Shown here one piece after another: positions 34,980 through 47,189 of a stretch of 64,000 bases of DNA. Positions within the stretch are counted from its first letter, which is position 1. Every line of letters starts with the position of its first letter. The position numbers and the translations under genes are program-made. Origin of the DNA: Nageia nagi (Eukaryota > Pinophyta); contig JBITNC010000001.1 in assembly GCA_050084985.1 (NCBI GenBank), positions 72,230,001 to 72,294,000 on the forward strand, given 5' to 3'. Under the pieces are notes generated by a model, which saw nothing but the letters and a program-made list of their open reading frames with translations, made no database searches and had not been told where the DNA came from.

Positions 34980-36859
34980 TAATACCATTAAGGCTAGAAC
35001 ATCATTAAGTGTGAAGAGCAAAAGATAGGGATTTAACCTTATTGGATTGACTTGTTTAATTCCCCAAGCATAAAGGAATTTCTAAAATATCATAACAACT
35101 AATCTCATTTTGGATTAAATTCACTGATACAAAACTAAGCCAAAAATCTGAATGCTAAATTTCAACTTGTGTCAAGCGGCACCACTTAATAATTTCAATT
35201 AAAAAAACACCAAAAATTGAACTTTATACCATTTTTGAGACTAATAATCTGAAATATGAGCTCATCATTTGAAATATCTACCTAACTCTAAGCATTTGCG
35301 CTTAGAGTTTTTCGTAAATGCTCCTCAAAAGTTTGTCCCTTACCTTAGGCAAAGTCTTACATACTAAAATCTCACTGTAAATTTGAATTGTTTACTGAAT
35401 TTGGAATTTAAATCACATCATATAACTCTAAAACATTTGATACTAAATCTTAAACAACTCATATCACTGCTCAACATGCCCCCAATCCCAACTAAAAACT
35501 ACCAAAATTGACCAACTAACTACCCCCAACTTACTTATGAAGGCAACATTAAAATATCTCATATTCATCATCTTAAAAAGTATCATAATCATGATATATG
35601 AAATTTATTACATCTGTAATCTCATCAAACTCACAACATCCTTAATTCATCACATATCAAAACTCATAACATGGCTAATTCAATATAACTTGCAAATTGC
35701 TAATTTTCATTACCAACAAAACTTGCAATTATGTTCATTTCTATGATTCTTCCAAAATAACTTAAATTATATTAAAAAAAATTTATGGATAATTCTAACA
35801 AATTCATTCATACCTTATTCTCAATTTACTTAAAGCTTTTGGGAGTAATATTTTCACTTTTACAACTTTTTGATAAATTTTCAACAACTTTCTCGATAAT
35901 TTTTAGCTCAACTGGAGAATAAATTCAAATTATTTGAAATCATGAAATATAATCAACAAAATATATTCACACACCTGAAATATGTTCATTTTCAAACTTC
36001 TAGCCTTTGATTCACTCTTTTTCACGATTTGATCCTCTTAGTTCATGATTGAACAATGCTTGCAAACATGAAATTGTCAAAAAATTGCCAACTTCCAGCA
36101 AGCATAACTTTCATTGTATACATCTAATTAAAATCATTTTTTTCCATCATAAATTTAAAATTTTAATTTACAAAAAAATACATATTGATTGATCAAATTT
36201 TGATAAAAAAAAATTGATTTATGGGTTAAAACAAACCTAATTAAGACTTGCCAAACCTAAAACTTAAAATAACCATAACTTTTGATCCAGGAGGAATTTT
36301 TAGGTGATTTTTTTTAATTCTCATATTTTATCATGATATAGCCATTACAATAATTATATTTTTCAGACATGCTTCTTATAACATAGTGACATCACTTAGA
36401 ATGCAGTTGTGGTGCTCCACACCCTGCCCAATGGAGCGATAATTTTTTCTTGCAAGCCTATTTTTTTTACTTTCTACAAAAAAGTGTTTCATTGTTGATA
36501 ACAACTTGATTGTATACTATATTACACTTCTGATAACTTTTGATAAAAAAATGGAAACATTTTTTTTTAATTTTATACAAAACAATCACTTTACAATAAC
36601 TTTCACAAAAAAATGCACAAGTAAGCAACCTCAAACAATGACTATGCAACATCTGCCATAATTGAACTATGTCTCTTGAATTCTTTAGAGTCCTCCAATA
36701 ACAAAGGAAAGTTTATGATCTTAAATTCTTTAGAGTCCCTAAGACCAAAGGAATAACACACAACACAATAATTTATGATAACATGAAATGCAACTAGCAT
36801 GATTATGCAACTAACAATACAACTAACATGCCAAAATTCAATCCTAACCTACATGAAAT
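34980..36859. other. AT-rich spacer, nothing recognised
   Basis: There is no coding motif on either strand. A perfect hairpin lies at 35284-35309 (AACTCTAAGC, six-base loop ATTTGC, GCTTAGAGTT). A direct repeat of AATTCTTTAGAGTCC occurs at about 36678 and 36724. The stretch may be inner sequence of the partial LTR element whose 5' LTR is at 38367-39104. Confidence 0.45.
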
Positions 36860-36869
36860 GTAAAAGAAT

Positions 36870-37413
36870 ACATTATCAACTATCCATTTTGAATTTATAT
36901 TTCTTTTTTGGAATCCATTTATTAGCAATATTTATCTTCTTTTCATCGATTTCCATATATCTTAGCATGTCTTCTTCTATTATGTTATCTTCGTTATCTA
37001 TATATTATTTTAAGCATTCAAATGGTCCAAATTTCTCTTTTCTAAGTGTTTACATTATTTTTTCAAATTGATCAATGATTCAATTTTGATATTTCTTATT
37101 CATCATGTCAAATATTGTTTCATCATTATACTTATGCCATTCTCTTATTCAAATATTAAACTCTTTATCAAACCAATTTTTTCTATCAAACACTCTCGCT
37201 AAAGGTATATCTACTTTGTCTTCTATTTTCTCAACAAAAAGGGCCTAATTTTTCTTATTATATTTTCAAATAAACTTAGCACATTCAATAAGAACATTGT
37301 ACTTTTAAGTTTTTGTCATCTCCTTAAACTTGTCATTATATATGGTATCATTATCTAATATTCTTATAGTATTCATTTGTTCAACATTGGACAATTCACT
37401 TTGGTTTGGCAAG

Positions 37414-37492
<79 letters not shown>

Positions 37493-37965
37493 CATTCATT
37501 TCCTTGATATAAACTAGGTCCATTGCATTATAATTATTATCATAATCACCCTCCGAATAATAATTATCATAATCCTTGCTAGCATTTTCTAAGTTTGTAT
37601 TTTCATATTCATAATTGGATGGAACTTGAGAATACTTACATACTTGGATATTTAAGCTTCAAACCTATGGATCAAGAACTATATGCTCTTCTTGATTAGC
37701 ATTTGAATTTGTAGGATCTTAGTACCTTGTAGTGATGTTGCTCAAGGTATTATCAATCTCTAGGGGGATATGGCTTTCAATTGCACCGTCTTGCTTATCT
37801 CTTTCAAAAATGTTGTTAACTTCTTTATGCACTTGGGTTAGCTCTTGATCTTTGCATACATTATCATCATCATTACTAGCAATATATAAGACATCATCAC
37901 TTATGGAACTATCATCATAATTAACTTTAGCGCTTGTATTATCTAAGCAAGAACTAATTTTATTA
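36870..37965 (-). pseudogene. Decayed acidic ORF of unknown function
   Basis: The minus strand from about 37965 reads nearly open for some 350 codons, with a strongly acidic, Asn/Asp-rich first half (SDDVLYIASNDDDN; NYYSEGDYDNNYN) and a more basic second half (VFDRKNWFDKEFN, stop, IREWHKYNDETIFDMM; NKWIPKKKYKFK). A (TA)n microsatellite sits inside the frame. There are about eight stops. It occupies the gag position next to a 5' LTR but shows no gag core or zinc knuckle that I recognise. It could be an extra ORF of the element or captured sequence. Confidence 0.4.
37418..37491. repeat. (TA)n microsatellite, about 37 units
   Basis: An uninterrupted TA run of 74 bp. The Tyr-Ile open frames it creates on both strands are artefacts. 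Confidence 0.95.
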
Positions 37966-38350
37966 TGAGATATATGTATATGTTCATGTTTCTTATCTTC
38001 CTTTTAAGTTACAATATTTTGTGTTCTAAATACATATAATATTACATTATATCCATCTTTAAGTAATTCAAGTATTAGAATATTGGGAATGCACATACAA
38101 GCCATTACAATTTAAAAATTAAAAATCTCGAGAAATCTAAATGAAAATGCATAGAAAAAGCCTAAATGACTCTCAAAAATTTATCTACTATGATAACATA
38201 TGATTTTGGCCAAAATTTCTTTAAAAATGAAATTCACCAAAAATAAATCTTATTCAAATCCAACAATTTTCAACCAACAAAAATTTAGCAAACAAGGACT
38301 ATGGTTTTCAATAAAAAAAACTCCACAAAAAATGAAATATGTCAAAAGAA

Positions 38351-38366
38351 ATTCAATTTTACCATT
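38351..38366 (-). other. Primer-binding-site candidate
   Basis: The minus strand reads AAATGGTAAAATTGAA directly after the LTR end, parallel to TTGGTGAACTTGA beside the LTR at 18174. Confidence 0.45.
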
Positions 38367-39104
38367 TGTTAGAACCAAAATAATAATTTGTTAGGGTTAT
38401 TTAAGATATTCAATTTAACCAAATAATAACAAAATAATATTAAATAGTAGTAACATAAAATATGATAGTATTTAAATATACTCAATTAAACTTAACCTAT
38501 TAAATATAAAATTTAAATGACTTACATACTTGTATTCTTACCTGTATTTGCAAATCAAATTTTAGATTAAATACAAATGAAATTTCAGATTCGCATAAGA
38601 TAGGATAACAATGAACTACTCTTGAAAGTAGGACCCTCAAACCTATCATGAATTGAGTAGTATCACTGAGTTCTTTCCATATAAGGACCCCCAATATTTT
38701 ATGGTTATTGAGATTCCTACTCTAGGGTTAGGTTTTGAGCATCGATACAGTGAAATAATAGCTTAGGAATGTGAGTAAGCTTCAAGTATAACAAAATCCA
38801 TATATAATAGTTGGTGTTGTGAAACACCGATCAAAAGACCAAATATGTTTACCACCTATCAAGGATTCCAAATCATGTCATGATTTCTTATGCACTAGTG
38901 CCAAGGCTCCTCCTTGGGCTTATGGTACACATTAGCCAAAACTCCTTCTTAGGATTATATTTGGATTGACTTGTTATTATAAAACAAAAAGGTAGATGAG
39001 TGTTCACAATGAAAAGAGAATTAAATCACTTAAATAAATGAATTATTACAAATACCTAAAAGGTGTATTTTAATTAAATTCAAATTCCTTTTTAGGTGTT
39101 AACA
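38367..39104 (-). repeat. LTR of the shared family (copy E)
   Basis: It starts (minus strand) TGTTAACACCTAAAAAGG at 39104 and ends GGTTCTAACA at 38367 (738 bp). The long hairpin near the start is kept. It resembles the interrupted copy at 58724-62336 more than copies A-C (shared words ACCAAATATGTTTACCACC), so D and E form a subfamily. Confidence 0.9.
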
Positions 39105-39141
39105 ACATGTTAGGATATTTTTTTACCAATGTAAAAAAATA

Positions 39142-39238
39142 TCATCTATTAGGGCCTATTAGGGTGGTTTTCAACCTCCATAAAAAAAATTCATCTATTA
39201 AGGCCTATTAGGGTAGTTTCAAACTACCATAAAGTAAC
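39142..39238. repeat. 49-bp tandem duplication with palindrome
   Basis: Units start at 39142 and 39191 (TCATCTATTA, then GGCCTATTAGGG). The second unit contains a perfect palindrome, GGTAGTTT-C-AAACTACC, at 39212-39228. It lies in the presumed 5' LTR of the plus-strand Ty3 element. Confidence 0.7.
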
Positions 39239-40275
39239 TATCATGAAACAACCATCATAAAAAACTCATTTTTGGTATTATAATTATTTAAAAGTAGTGA
39301 TAATTATTAAGGGATAAGGTAAGGATTTTAGGATATTTTCTTCATGATAATAACTCAAAAAGGTAGAAAAAATATTGAAAATTTATGAATAATTTCAAGG
39401 AATATTAAAATATTTGCATGCAATACAATATTATTTATTTTTGAAATTTAAGAAAAGGAAAGGGGAGGTGCAAAAGGTTGGGGATGATAAAGAAGGTATT
39501 GTTAAGAAATGTTGAACATTATAACATATAGAATTGATATTTGAATTGAAGTAAATAATGGCAAAGGAATTATTTTGATGAAAAAAGAAAAGGATTGTAG
39601 GAATAAGGGGTTGATGATAAAGGTCAAAGGTGTAGATAAAGTAATAATGGGAATGCTTATATTGATATGTATATCAATGCATAGCCACCTAAATAGGATT
39701 TATATTTAATATAAAATCATATGTTAGGTAAAAATGGTATAAATATGTAAAAGATAATGAAAGGGTCAAAAGAGACATCATAATCAATGTAATTGGTGCT
39801 AATGTCAAGAAAAGCATCACAAGCCATGCAATTATTGTAAATCTCAATAAATAAAGTGTTCATCTATAAAGAAGATTCAAAGTTAAATATTACCTATTAG
39901 ATAATCAAATATCAGATAGGTTGATTAATGATTGTTCCACCATCTGAATAATAATGGTATTTTGTAATACCACCTATATGAGGATATGTTATCATCTCTT
40001 CAAATTAATATCATATTGTTTGAATTTATCTTCATTCTCATTAAGATTTCAGGAATGGACATCATGTAAGGGCTGATCACAAGGCATGTGCACCATGATT
40101 CTCTACTTCATGGAAGCTCATATCCATAAGATGACTCCACCTTTATAAGACACCTTAGATTTTATGAAGAGAACATTTGATCCCATTCGGTAACTGTATA
40201 CATTTCCATATTTATCTCCATCCTATTTGGTATTTAATAGTATAATAGTATTTTATTTCATCATAATTAATTATT

Positions 40276-40290
40276 TGGTGACTACATATT
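40276..40290 (+). other. Primer-binding-site candidate
   Basis: TGGTGACTACATATT resembles the TGGCGACTCC-type primer site found after the 5' LTR of many plant Ty3 elements. The LTR end before it is not clear-cut. Confidence 0.4.
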
Positions 40291-40449
40291 AGTGAAACCA
40301 CTATTTCAAAGGATCTTTCTCCTGGTGGAAATATCTTGCACAAATATGTGACTAGATACACTCCATTAATGCAATGTGTTTTTTGCATATATAGTGGTGA
40401 TGCCATCCACATGGCTATGCCATCATATTTCATGATATTTATCTAAGCC

Positions 40450-41480
40450 ATGATGCCTCATATGATGAAACTCTTTAAACAATTCAATGTGAGAAATTTC
40501 AATCAAGCATCTACAAGTGCAAGATCCTTATTGGGATGAGTTGGCTAATAAGTTTCAAAGCTTGAGACAAATCTCAAAGCCCAACAAAAGCAAGAAGAGT
40601 ACGATGGTGTCTTCACCTCACCCTTATTAGAGGATATCCTCAATTTTCCCATACCATCGAATGTTAATACCCTCAAGTTTGAGATGTTTAGTAGTGATCA
40701 GGACCCAAAATAACATCTTGTGAGCTTTCAAGAGGATTGCTTATTAAAGCTAGGAAATGAAGATAAGTTGATGGCTATTTTTTTCATAAGGATTATGAAG
40801 GGAGATGTTAGTCAATGGTTCTATAATATATCACTCAATTTTATAGATTCATTCAAGTCCCTCATCAAGGAACTCATGTATTAGTATATTCATAACATCA
40901 AGGAGCAATCAATAGTCACAAAATTATGTTCTTTACGCCAACGATCCAATGATACAATGGAAAAATACATCATAAGTTTCAAAAAGATATGGAAATCTGT
41001 AAGAATTAAGTTGGATTAAACTAATATTTGTGCCATTTTTTTTATTCTATTCTTAAGCAATATATTATGGATTACATTGATATGGATTTGGAAGCATGAT
41101 TAAAAGGGTTTTAGAAAATGAAAAGGTACTACTTGAGCATGAAACACTCAAGTACAAATCCAATTCATACAACAAACATGATCACAAGACTTGTGTAAAG
41201 AAGGATGAAAATAATGTTAATATGATTAATGCATTGACATTAACTAAATCAACTAGACAAAGGGGTATCCATACACATTTCCTATTACTCCAAGGTATAT
41301 CCTTTTAGATAGGATCAAGAAAGATCTCTTGTAACCTTTACATAGGATGACACAAGATGACAACATGAATTTTGGCAATCAAGATCTATATTGCTTCTAT
41401 CACCAAATATAATGTCATTCTATAAATCAATGCAAACCGTTGAAGGCTACAATCCTAGATTTGATTGCATAAGGTAAATA
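40450..41480 (+). pseudogene. Ty3 gag, decayed
   Basis: Plus-strand translation shows LVSFQEDCLLKLGNEDKLMA and IMKGDVSQWFYNISLNFIDS (40710-40850), then a HNIKEQSIVTKLCSLRQRSN block, MEKYIISFKKIWKSVRIKLD (about 40960-41020), and a nucleocapsid-like CFYHQI, stop, CHSINQCKPLKATILDL near 41395-41450. This is a standard retrotransposon gag followed by a zinc knuckle. Stops at several points abolish the frame. Confidence 0.8.
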
Positions 41481-42077
41481 TGAAGTAAAGAAAAAGGATC
41501 CAAATTACCAATCAATCAATGCCATTTAAGTGGATGAGGATATATGTGCAACAATTCGAAAGGGATGCCCAAGAGCAACACCAAATCTAATTATTAGTAA
41601 ACAGGTAAGTCTTCCACTTGATCCTCTGTCATGAAATATGATAGAACAATTAAAAATACTCAAGCAAAAATCAGTTTGTATGATCTTATTAGAATTTTTG
41701 AACCACATAGGCAAATTTTATATGATGTCTTCAAAAAGGATAAATTCCCTAGTAATATTTATTTTAACATTTTCTAAAAAAAAATCAATCCCTTGAAGAT
41801 TTTCATGCTATTATCTTTGATGATAAGAAATTGCCTAAACAAGATATAGTTGATGAATTTCTAGCTCAATATTTTAACACCCACAATAGAAGGATGGGAA
41901 ATTAATAGGTCTATGGTAGATCGTTAATTAGGTATCAATATTTTCTCATGATACTTCTTTAAAAAATTAGAAAAGAATGGTTTTAAGATCCCACCCATAG
42001 ATGAACCCACCATTTGGATTAGGGACTTTAATAATGTGTCCAAAAGTGAACTTGGTATTCTCTCTCTTCCTATCTAG

Positions 42078-42335
42078 TTGGGACCAAGAATAGTTCATTC
42101 CTCATTCCATATCATAAATGGAAAACTTTCTTATAATTTTCTCCTAGGAAGTTCTTGGATCCATGAGATGAATGTAGTTCCATCTACTTTACAAAATTAT
42201 CTCAAATTTGAATATGAGTATCAAATTCATACAATGGTAGCAGATCCTAAGCCTTATGCATTATGCAATTTAGTAGATATAGAATTTGATGGATTGGATA
42301 TACAGTATATTAATTTATTTAATGTTCCTCAATAA
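42078..42335 (+). pseudogene. Ty3 protease C-terminal part
   Basis: An open 85-codon piece reads VHSSFHIINGKLSYNFLLGS, WIHEMNVVPSTLQNYLKFEY, then DPKPYALCNLVDIEF. The LSYNFLLG...WIH block is the conserved flap/C-terminal region of Ty3 aspartic proteases. The catalytic triad upstream is not readable. Confidence 0.7.
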
Positions 42336-43341
42336 GATCAATAATCTACATTGGTAAAAGTTGATACAAAAGCAAAAGTTACAGATTTTGTTATGGGCAT
42401 GTATACAATCTAGAACTTGGACCCTATGACTTCTGTAAAAGACCTTGGATGATCCTGACTAGTATTATTTGAATAGCATACACATTATGTAGAGGGGCTT
42501 GAACATTGTACAAATGAAGGCCAATATGTTGCTTATTATTCTACCATATCTTTATCACTTGATCCTAATCCTAGCATTGATAAAAAAATATAATCATATC
42601 TAAGTAATGTTCTTAAAATTTCTTTTCCATCTCCTTTTGCTCAAAAGTACATGGAACAAAATATGCAGTTATATGGGAGGACATTTAGGAAAATCAAAGC
42701 AAGGAATACCTTCATTTCCATCAGATCTAAGTTCTCAAAAAGATTGAAAGGGTGTGGGATGTACTTCTTCTATTATTAAGTCTTCATGTCCTATAAAGTT
42801 TATTCCATAATGAAATTTTATTGAGCTTTGTGATGATATTGATAAGGATCTATGGATTGATGCTAGTATTCCACTTGAGTTAATGATGCTTTTCTTTAGT
42901 ACATGGGGGCACATTTTGAGCTAGCAAAGTCAAATAAAAAGAGAAACAACATACTACATTCTTAACCAATAGGGATATTTTGGGCAAGATATTAAATTTT
43001 AGTGAGGCACTGCATACACAATAGGTTATTGAACAAGAGGATGATATCATTAATGTTCCTAGGATATAAGAGCTTCCTTCTCTCATGCAAAAGGAATATG
43101 AGTCAACATTTTCAGCTAAATAATTGTTTGACATCAACATTGGTACTACTGAGCAACTAAGTGAGAGGAAGATTGGAGTTGGTATTGATCCAAATTAATA
43201 AGAAAGGTAAAATAAATTCCTTGCATGTAGTGTAAGTCTTTCTTAGTCTTACTTAACATGCATGTCTTGGATTCATCTTTTGTTATGCATTGTTTACCAC
43301 TCAAAAAATGAGCTAAATTAGTAAAGCAAAAGATTAGAAAA

Positions 43342-43837
43342 ATGCATCCTTCCAAAACATTATTAGTCAAAAAAGATATCAAAAAATATTTAAATGTTGG
43401 ATTTATAATATCAATAGATTATTTTGAGTGGATGGCTATATTAGTTCCTATCACAAAATTAACCAAAGAAATAAGGGTTTGTATTGATTTTAGAGATATC
43501 AATAATGTTTTCCTAAAATATGACTTCCCTTTACCAAATATTGATACAATTATGGATAGCATAGTTAGTCACGATACTTTATCTTTCATGGATGGTTTTC
43601 TAGTCATATTCAAATCCAAACCACCTAGTAGACCAACATAAAATAACATTTAATACTCCATAGAGAAAATTTTGTTGGAATGTCATGGCCTTTGGTCTTA
43701 AAAACACAAAAGCCACTTACCAACATGTAATGGTAACCATGATTAATGAGCATATTCATAGAATAATTGAAGTCTATGTTGATGATATTATCCTAGTAAA
43801 ATCCAGGTAAGATAAAGACCATTTATAGCTTCTAGAT
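43342..43837 (+). pseudogene. Ty3 reverse transcriptase, truncated by insertion
   Basis: From about 43342 the frame reads LLVKKDIKKYLNVGFI, IRVCIDFRDINNVFLKYDFP, LPNIDTIMDSIVSHDTLSFM, and after a shift NTKATYQHVM and VYVDDIILVKS (43770-43803), so the catalytic YVDD is intact. The domain stops near 43837, where a copia LTR begins. No RT thumb or RNase H follows. Confidence 0.9.
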
Positions 43838-44324
43838 TGTTGGAATGTCTAATGCATTATTGTAAAGGTTTTTTAATAATATTCTATGTAATTTCCTTAA
43901 TACTTAAGGGTATCATTTGATACATGAATATGATAATGTAACTTGTCTTACACTCCATGTCATGAGCATGCCCTTGGGTAAAAGGATGTGCATGTCATGC
44001 TTTTGTACATCGGATAAAAGGGTGATCCAAAGAGGAATTTTGGCTTATAAATAGAAGGCTCCCTCTTTATAATCACACACCAATTGTGAATTAAATTTAT
44101 GCTATAGGATAGTGTTTAGGAGTTAAGATTAGGAAGATTGTAAGAGAGTTGTATTTGTGATTGAAGTAAAGACCTAGTCAGTGGATGTACTCCTAGTTGG
44201 AGGAACCACTTACATATTGTGTTATCTTTTTTAGATTGCCTTGTGAGTTTATTAGATGTGTGTTATGAGCTTTCATATGATCTTAGGAGTTTAGAGTTGT
44301 TCATGTTATAGTTCAATTCTCTCA
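43838..44324 (+). repeat. Copia 5' LTR
   Basis: It runs from TGTTGGAATGTC to TCTCTCA, 487 bp, directly before the primer site. A TATA box (TATAAATA) at 44046-44053 divides U3 from the transcribed part. The presence of U3 shows that this was a normally integrated element. The 5-base left flank is TAGAT. Confidence 0.8.
44046..44053 (+). promoter_or_regulatory. TATA box of the copia LTR
   Basis: TATAAATA in the context GGCTTATAAATAGAAGG, about 280 bp before the LTR end. Confidence 0.65.
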
Positions 44325-44326
44325 TT

Positions 44327-44339
44327 TGGTATCAGAGCA
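44327..44339 (+). other. Primer-binding site for initiator Met tRNA
   Basis: TGGTATCAGAGCA is the exact complement of the plant tRNA-iMet 3' end used by most copia elements, two bases after the LTR end. Confidence 0.9.
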
Positions 44340-47189
44340 CCTTGGAGGCTCCTCTTCACATCTATGGGTAGAAGCTCATCTTCATCTTTGAGGTTTATCT
44401 TAAGGTCTTGTTGAGGTAAAATCAAAAAAAGGTATAAATTCCCTCCTTCTTGATTATTTGTTGGATTATTGATTTATGATACTAACATATAAGTTATATG
44501 CTAGGTCATTTTTTTTTTTTACAATTTTTTTAAAATAGCAATATGAAGCAATTGTTGATTATACTAACATTCTCTATGTTTGTTTATAATTTTTTGTTTA
44601 CAAAATTACTCTATATATATTGCTATAATTATTTTTTTTAAAATAGCTTTTTCTACTTTAGTTCTTTTATAAAAAAAATATAGTTGTATTCTACAATTTA
44701 TGTTTTTTTAATACTAACACAAAGGAAGGTAATTGCATTTTACTACAATTATTACCATTTACTTTAAAAATAATTGCAAAATAGTTTATTCAAAATAAAA
44801 TATGATCTTTATTTTTAAAATAAGTCTATCTTTGTTTCAAAAAGGGTAAGGCTTTATTTTAAAAAAAAAAGGGTTTATTTATTCAAAAGGGATAATAAAG
44901 AATTATTTTTTATGAAGTTTTTTGTTCCTTCATATAAAACTTTTTTTACAATTTTTTTGAGGTAGCTATTTTTTGTTTGTTAGGTAATATAGAGCCCATC
45001 GTGGCTATTCTTGACCTTTTTTGGATCTTTGAGAAAGCCTTGCACCATTTTACATTCATTGTTGAGCTCTTTACTCTCACCAACTCATGCGACCTCTCTC
45101 CATAAAACTTTCATAGTGGCTGCCTCCTCCTCGTGCGATGTCTCTCATACTCATGCCTTCATCTTTCCTACTCTAGTGCACATGAATCTCATATGCTATC
45201 ATGCACAGCCTATCTTTTAGTCAGGCTTCTCCTCCATGTAGACATTATTAGGAACATTATTCCTATTGAGATGATTTTGTTTCTCTATTTCAATTTTTGC
45301 AACTTGACAAGGCATTCTCTAAGGCATAAAGAATATATTCCCACTCCAAGATCTATAAAAGGGTGGTTTCTACAAATTCCCATGTTCAAGGGGATGTTCA
45401 TGCTCATGCTTACTTCATATTCATCTTTGACCCAAAAAAAAGACTACTAGAAATTGGGCTCATGGGATTTAGATCGACTGTATCATGGAGCCCATATCTC
45501 CTCCACTCGGCCTCTCCTTACCCTCCACAGCTCCCTCACCTCTTGACCTTTTAGTGTGCAACTCCACCTTCTTGTCACTTCCTTCTACCCTCTTGCATAC
45601 TGCTTCATCCTTAGCTCCCTCTTGTTTGGTCCTCCTCCCTTTGCTCCTCATCACCTATATTTTTCAAAAGCTTTTAAATTTTTTTTTGGGGTCAAATATG
45701 ATTGCATGCATTTGTTTGTTTTGCAATAGGCATTAAATTTACACTCAATAGGCATTAAATGAGTTGTTGAATGGAGTGTGGGTCTCCACTTTACATTTAA
45801 TTCTTGCAAACTTACCAGGTAGTGAAATTAACTTTTTTAAATTAAAAATGGGAAAGGTAATTTCTTTTAAAGTTTATTATATCAATAGAAAAAAATATTT
45901 ATTACCTTTAAAGTTGCAAGTAAGCCTTTTAATTGTGCATGTCAAGGAGCAATTATTGTAAGACACTAGAGCAAAATTCTTAGCATTTTATTTTTCTTTA
46001 CTTAGTTAATTTTTTTTCTAAGGTAACCTAATAATGCTATTGAATGGAAAGCATCTTACTAATGATTTTTTAAGTAAAAAGGGGGAGGAATTTTTTATTG
46101 TATTTACTTAAAATTATTAGAATTTTTTGGATGCATACCTCTTAAAAATATTAGAATTTTCTTTTCGATGCATGCCTAGATTTTTTGATACCTCTCCAAG
46201 CATTCATTTTTTTATGCAAAGTTAGTGAACTTATGCAAACATGGAAATGATGCATGCTAAGTATTTATCTTTATTCCTTATGAAAAAATGAACTTATAAA
46301 TGATGCATGCTACGTATTTATCTCTATTCCTTATATAAAGTTAATGAATTTGTGTAAAATATGGACTTATGTAAATATGTCCTTTAGGGGTTAGTAAACA
46401 AAATCCATTGGATGCTTAGGTTTCAATTTTTGAATGGATGATGTTTTACTTATGCTTTTTTTTTGTGATTCACTTTTTAGTTTAATTATTTATGCAAATA
46501 AAAATGCAAATATTGAAATGAGCAACCCCCTAAAATGAACACATCCACATGTACATTCTGCTACATAACTTGTTTAGGGAGCCATGAGGTGAGGACAAGC
46601 GTACAGAAGCCTTTAAGTATGATGATCCAAATGGTGAAAAGTCCATACTTCTCAATTGCCCCTAATTCCTCTATTGGTCTGGACATAACTTCAATAGGTG
46701 GACAGGCATGTGTGTAGTGATACCACATGTTCATATGTCCATTTAGGGATTATCCTAATAACCTAGAAGGAAAACTTGAAACCTAATAAAGATTAATAAT
46801 TTGGTCAATCCAATAAACATCATAACCTTGAAAAATAGTAGGTACTTTTCCTTGTGATAGTATAAAACTAACCAAGGCAAACTGGTTGAGGATTGGTAGT
46901 ACTTGGGCTCCTCTTGTGTGGGAATCTAGGTGAAGGCCTAATTTTAGATAAGAAAATAAGCATCAACAATGTCACTCTACATCTATAGTTCTTGAGATTA
47001 GAAATGTATTTGGATACATGGATTATTTGAGTTGTAAACATTTGCACTTGTGAATCAAATAATGCATGTCTTTTGTGTTAAAATTAACATGTATTTTTTA
47101 CTTGGTTAAAACTTAACATATAATGTTGTTAACCACATGCTTATTATTTTTTACATTCTTGTTTAACAAATAGGAGAATCCTTTTTACC
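44340..47189 (+). other. Very long copia leader, unidentified content
   Basis: About 2.85 kb separate the primer site from the first gag homology, whereas copia leaders are usually far shorter. The part at 44500-44960 is T- and A-rich low complexity. The part at 45000-45660 is C/T-rich with Ser/Leu/Pro-rich open frames on the plus strand that look compositional. A 53-bp tandem duplication lies at 46245-46350. No LTR pair or known domain is seen, so this may be an unrecognised insertion. Confidence 0.45.
46245..46350. repeat. 53-bp tandem duplication
   Basis: Units start at 46245 and 46298 with AAATGATGCATGCTA, followed by a GTATTTATCT block and TATTCCTTAT. Confidence 0.75.

Larger units (their letters stand above)
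36860..39104 (-). mobile_element. Partial LTR element of the shared family (5' end only)
   Basis: A minus-oriented LTR (38367-39104) is followed inward by a leader at 38190-38366 that matches 17990-18160 of the gag-only element, and then by a decayed ORF. No second LTR is visible below it; the element seems truncated near the LINE at 34980 or eroded beyond recognition. Confidence 0.7.
39108..43837 (+). mobile_element. Plus-strand Ty3 element, 3' half lost to a copia insertion
   Basis: A presumed LTR/leader (from TGTTAGGATA at 39108), a PBS-like site at 40276, gag, protease and RT follow in the usual order. The RT is cut at about 43837, just after the YVDD box, by a copia LTR. The RNase H, integrase and 3' LTR are not found on the other side of the copia element or anywhere to the window end. 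Confidence 0.8.

Noticed and set aside
37305-37523. Tyr-Ile repeat proteins on both strands
   Set aside because: They are translations of the (TA)n microsatellite.
45011-45736. Ser/Leu/Pro-rich open frames, possibly a secreted protein
   Set aside because: Several overlapping frames on both strands share the same pyrimidine-driven composition; no signal peptide plus domain pattern and no homology that I recognise.
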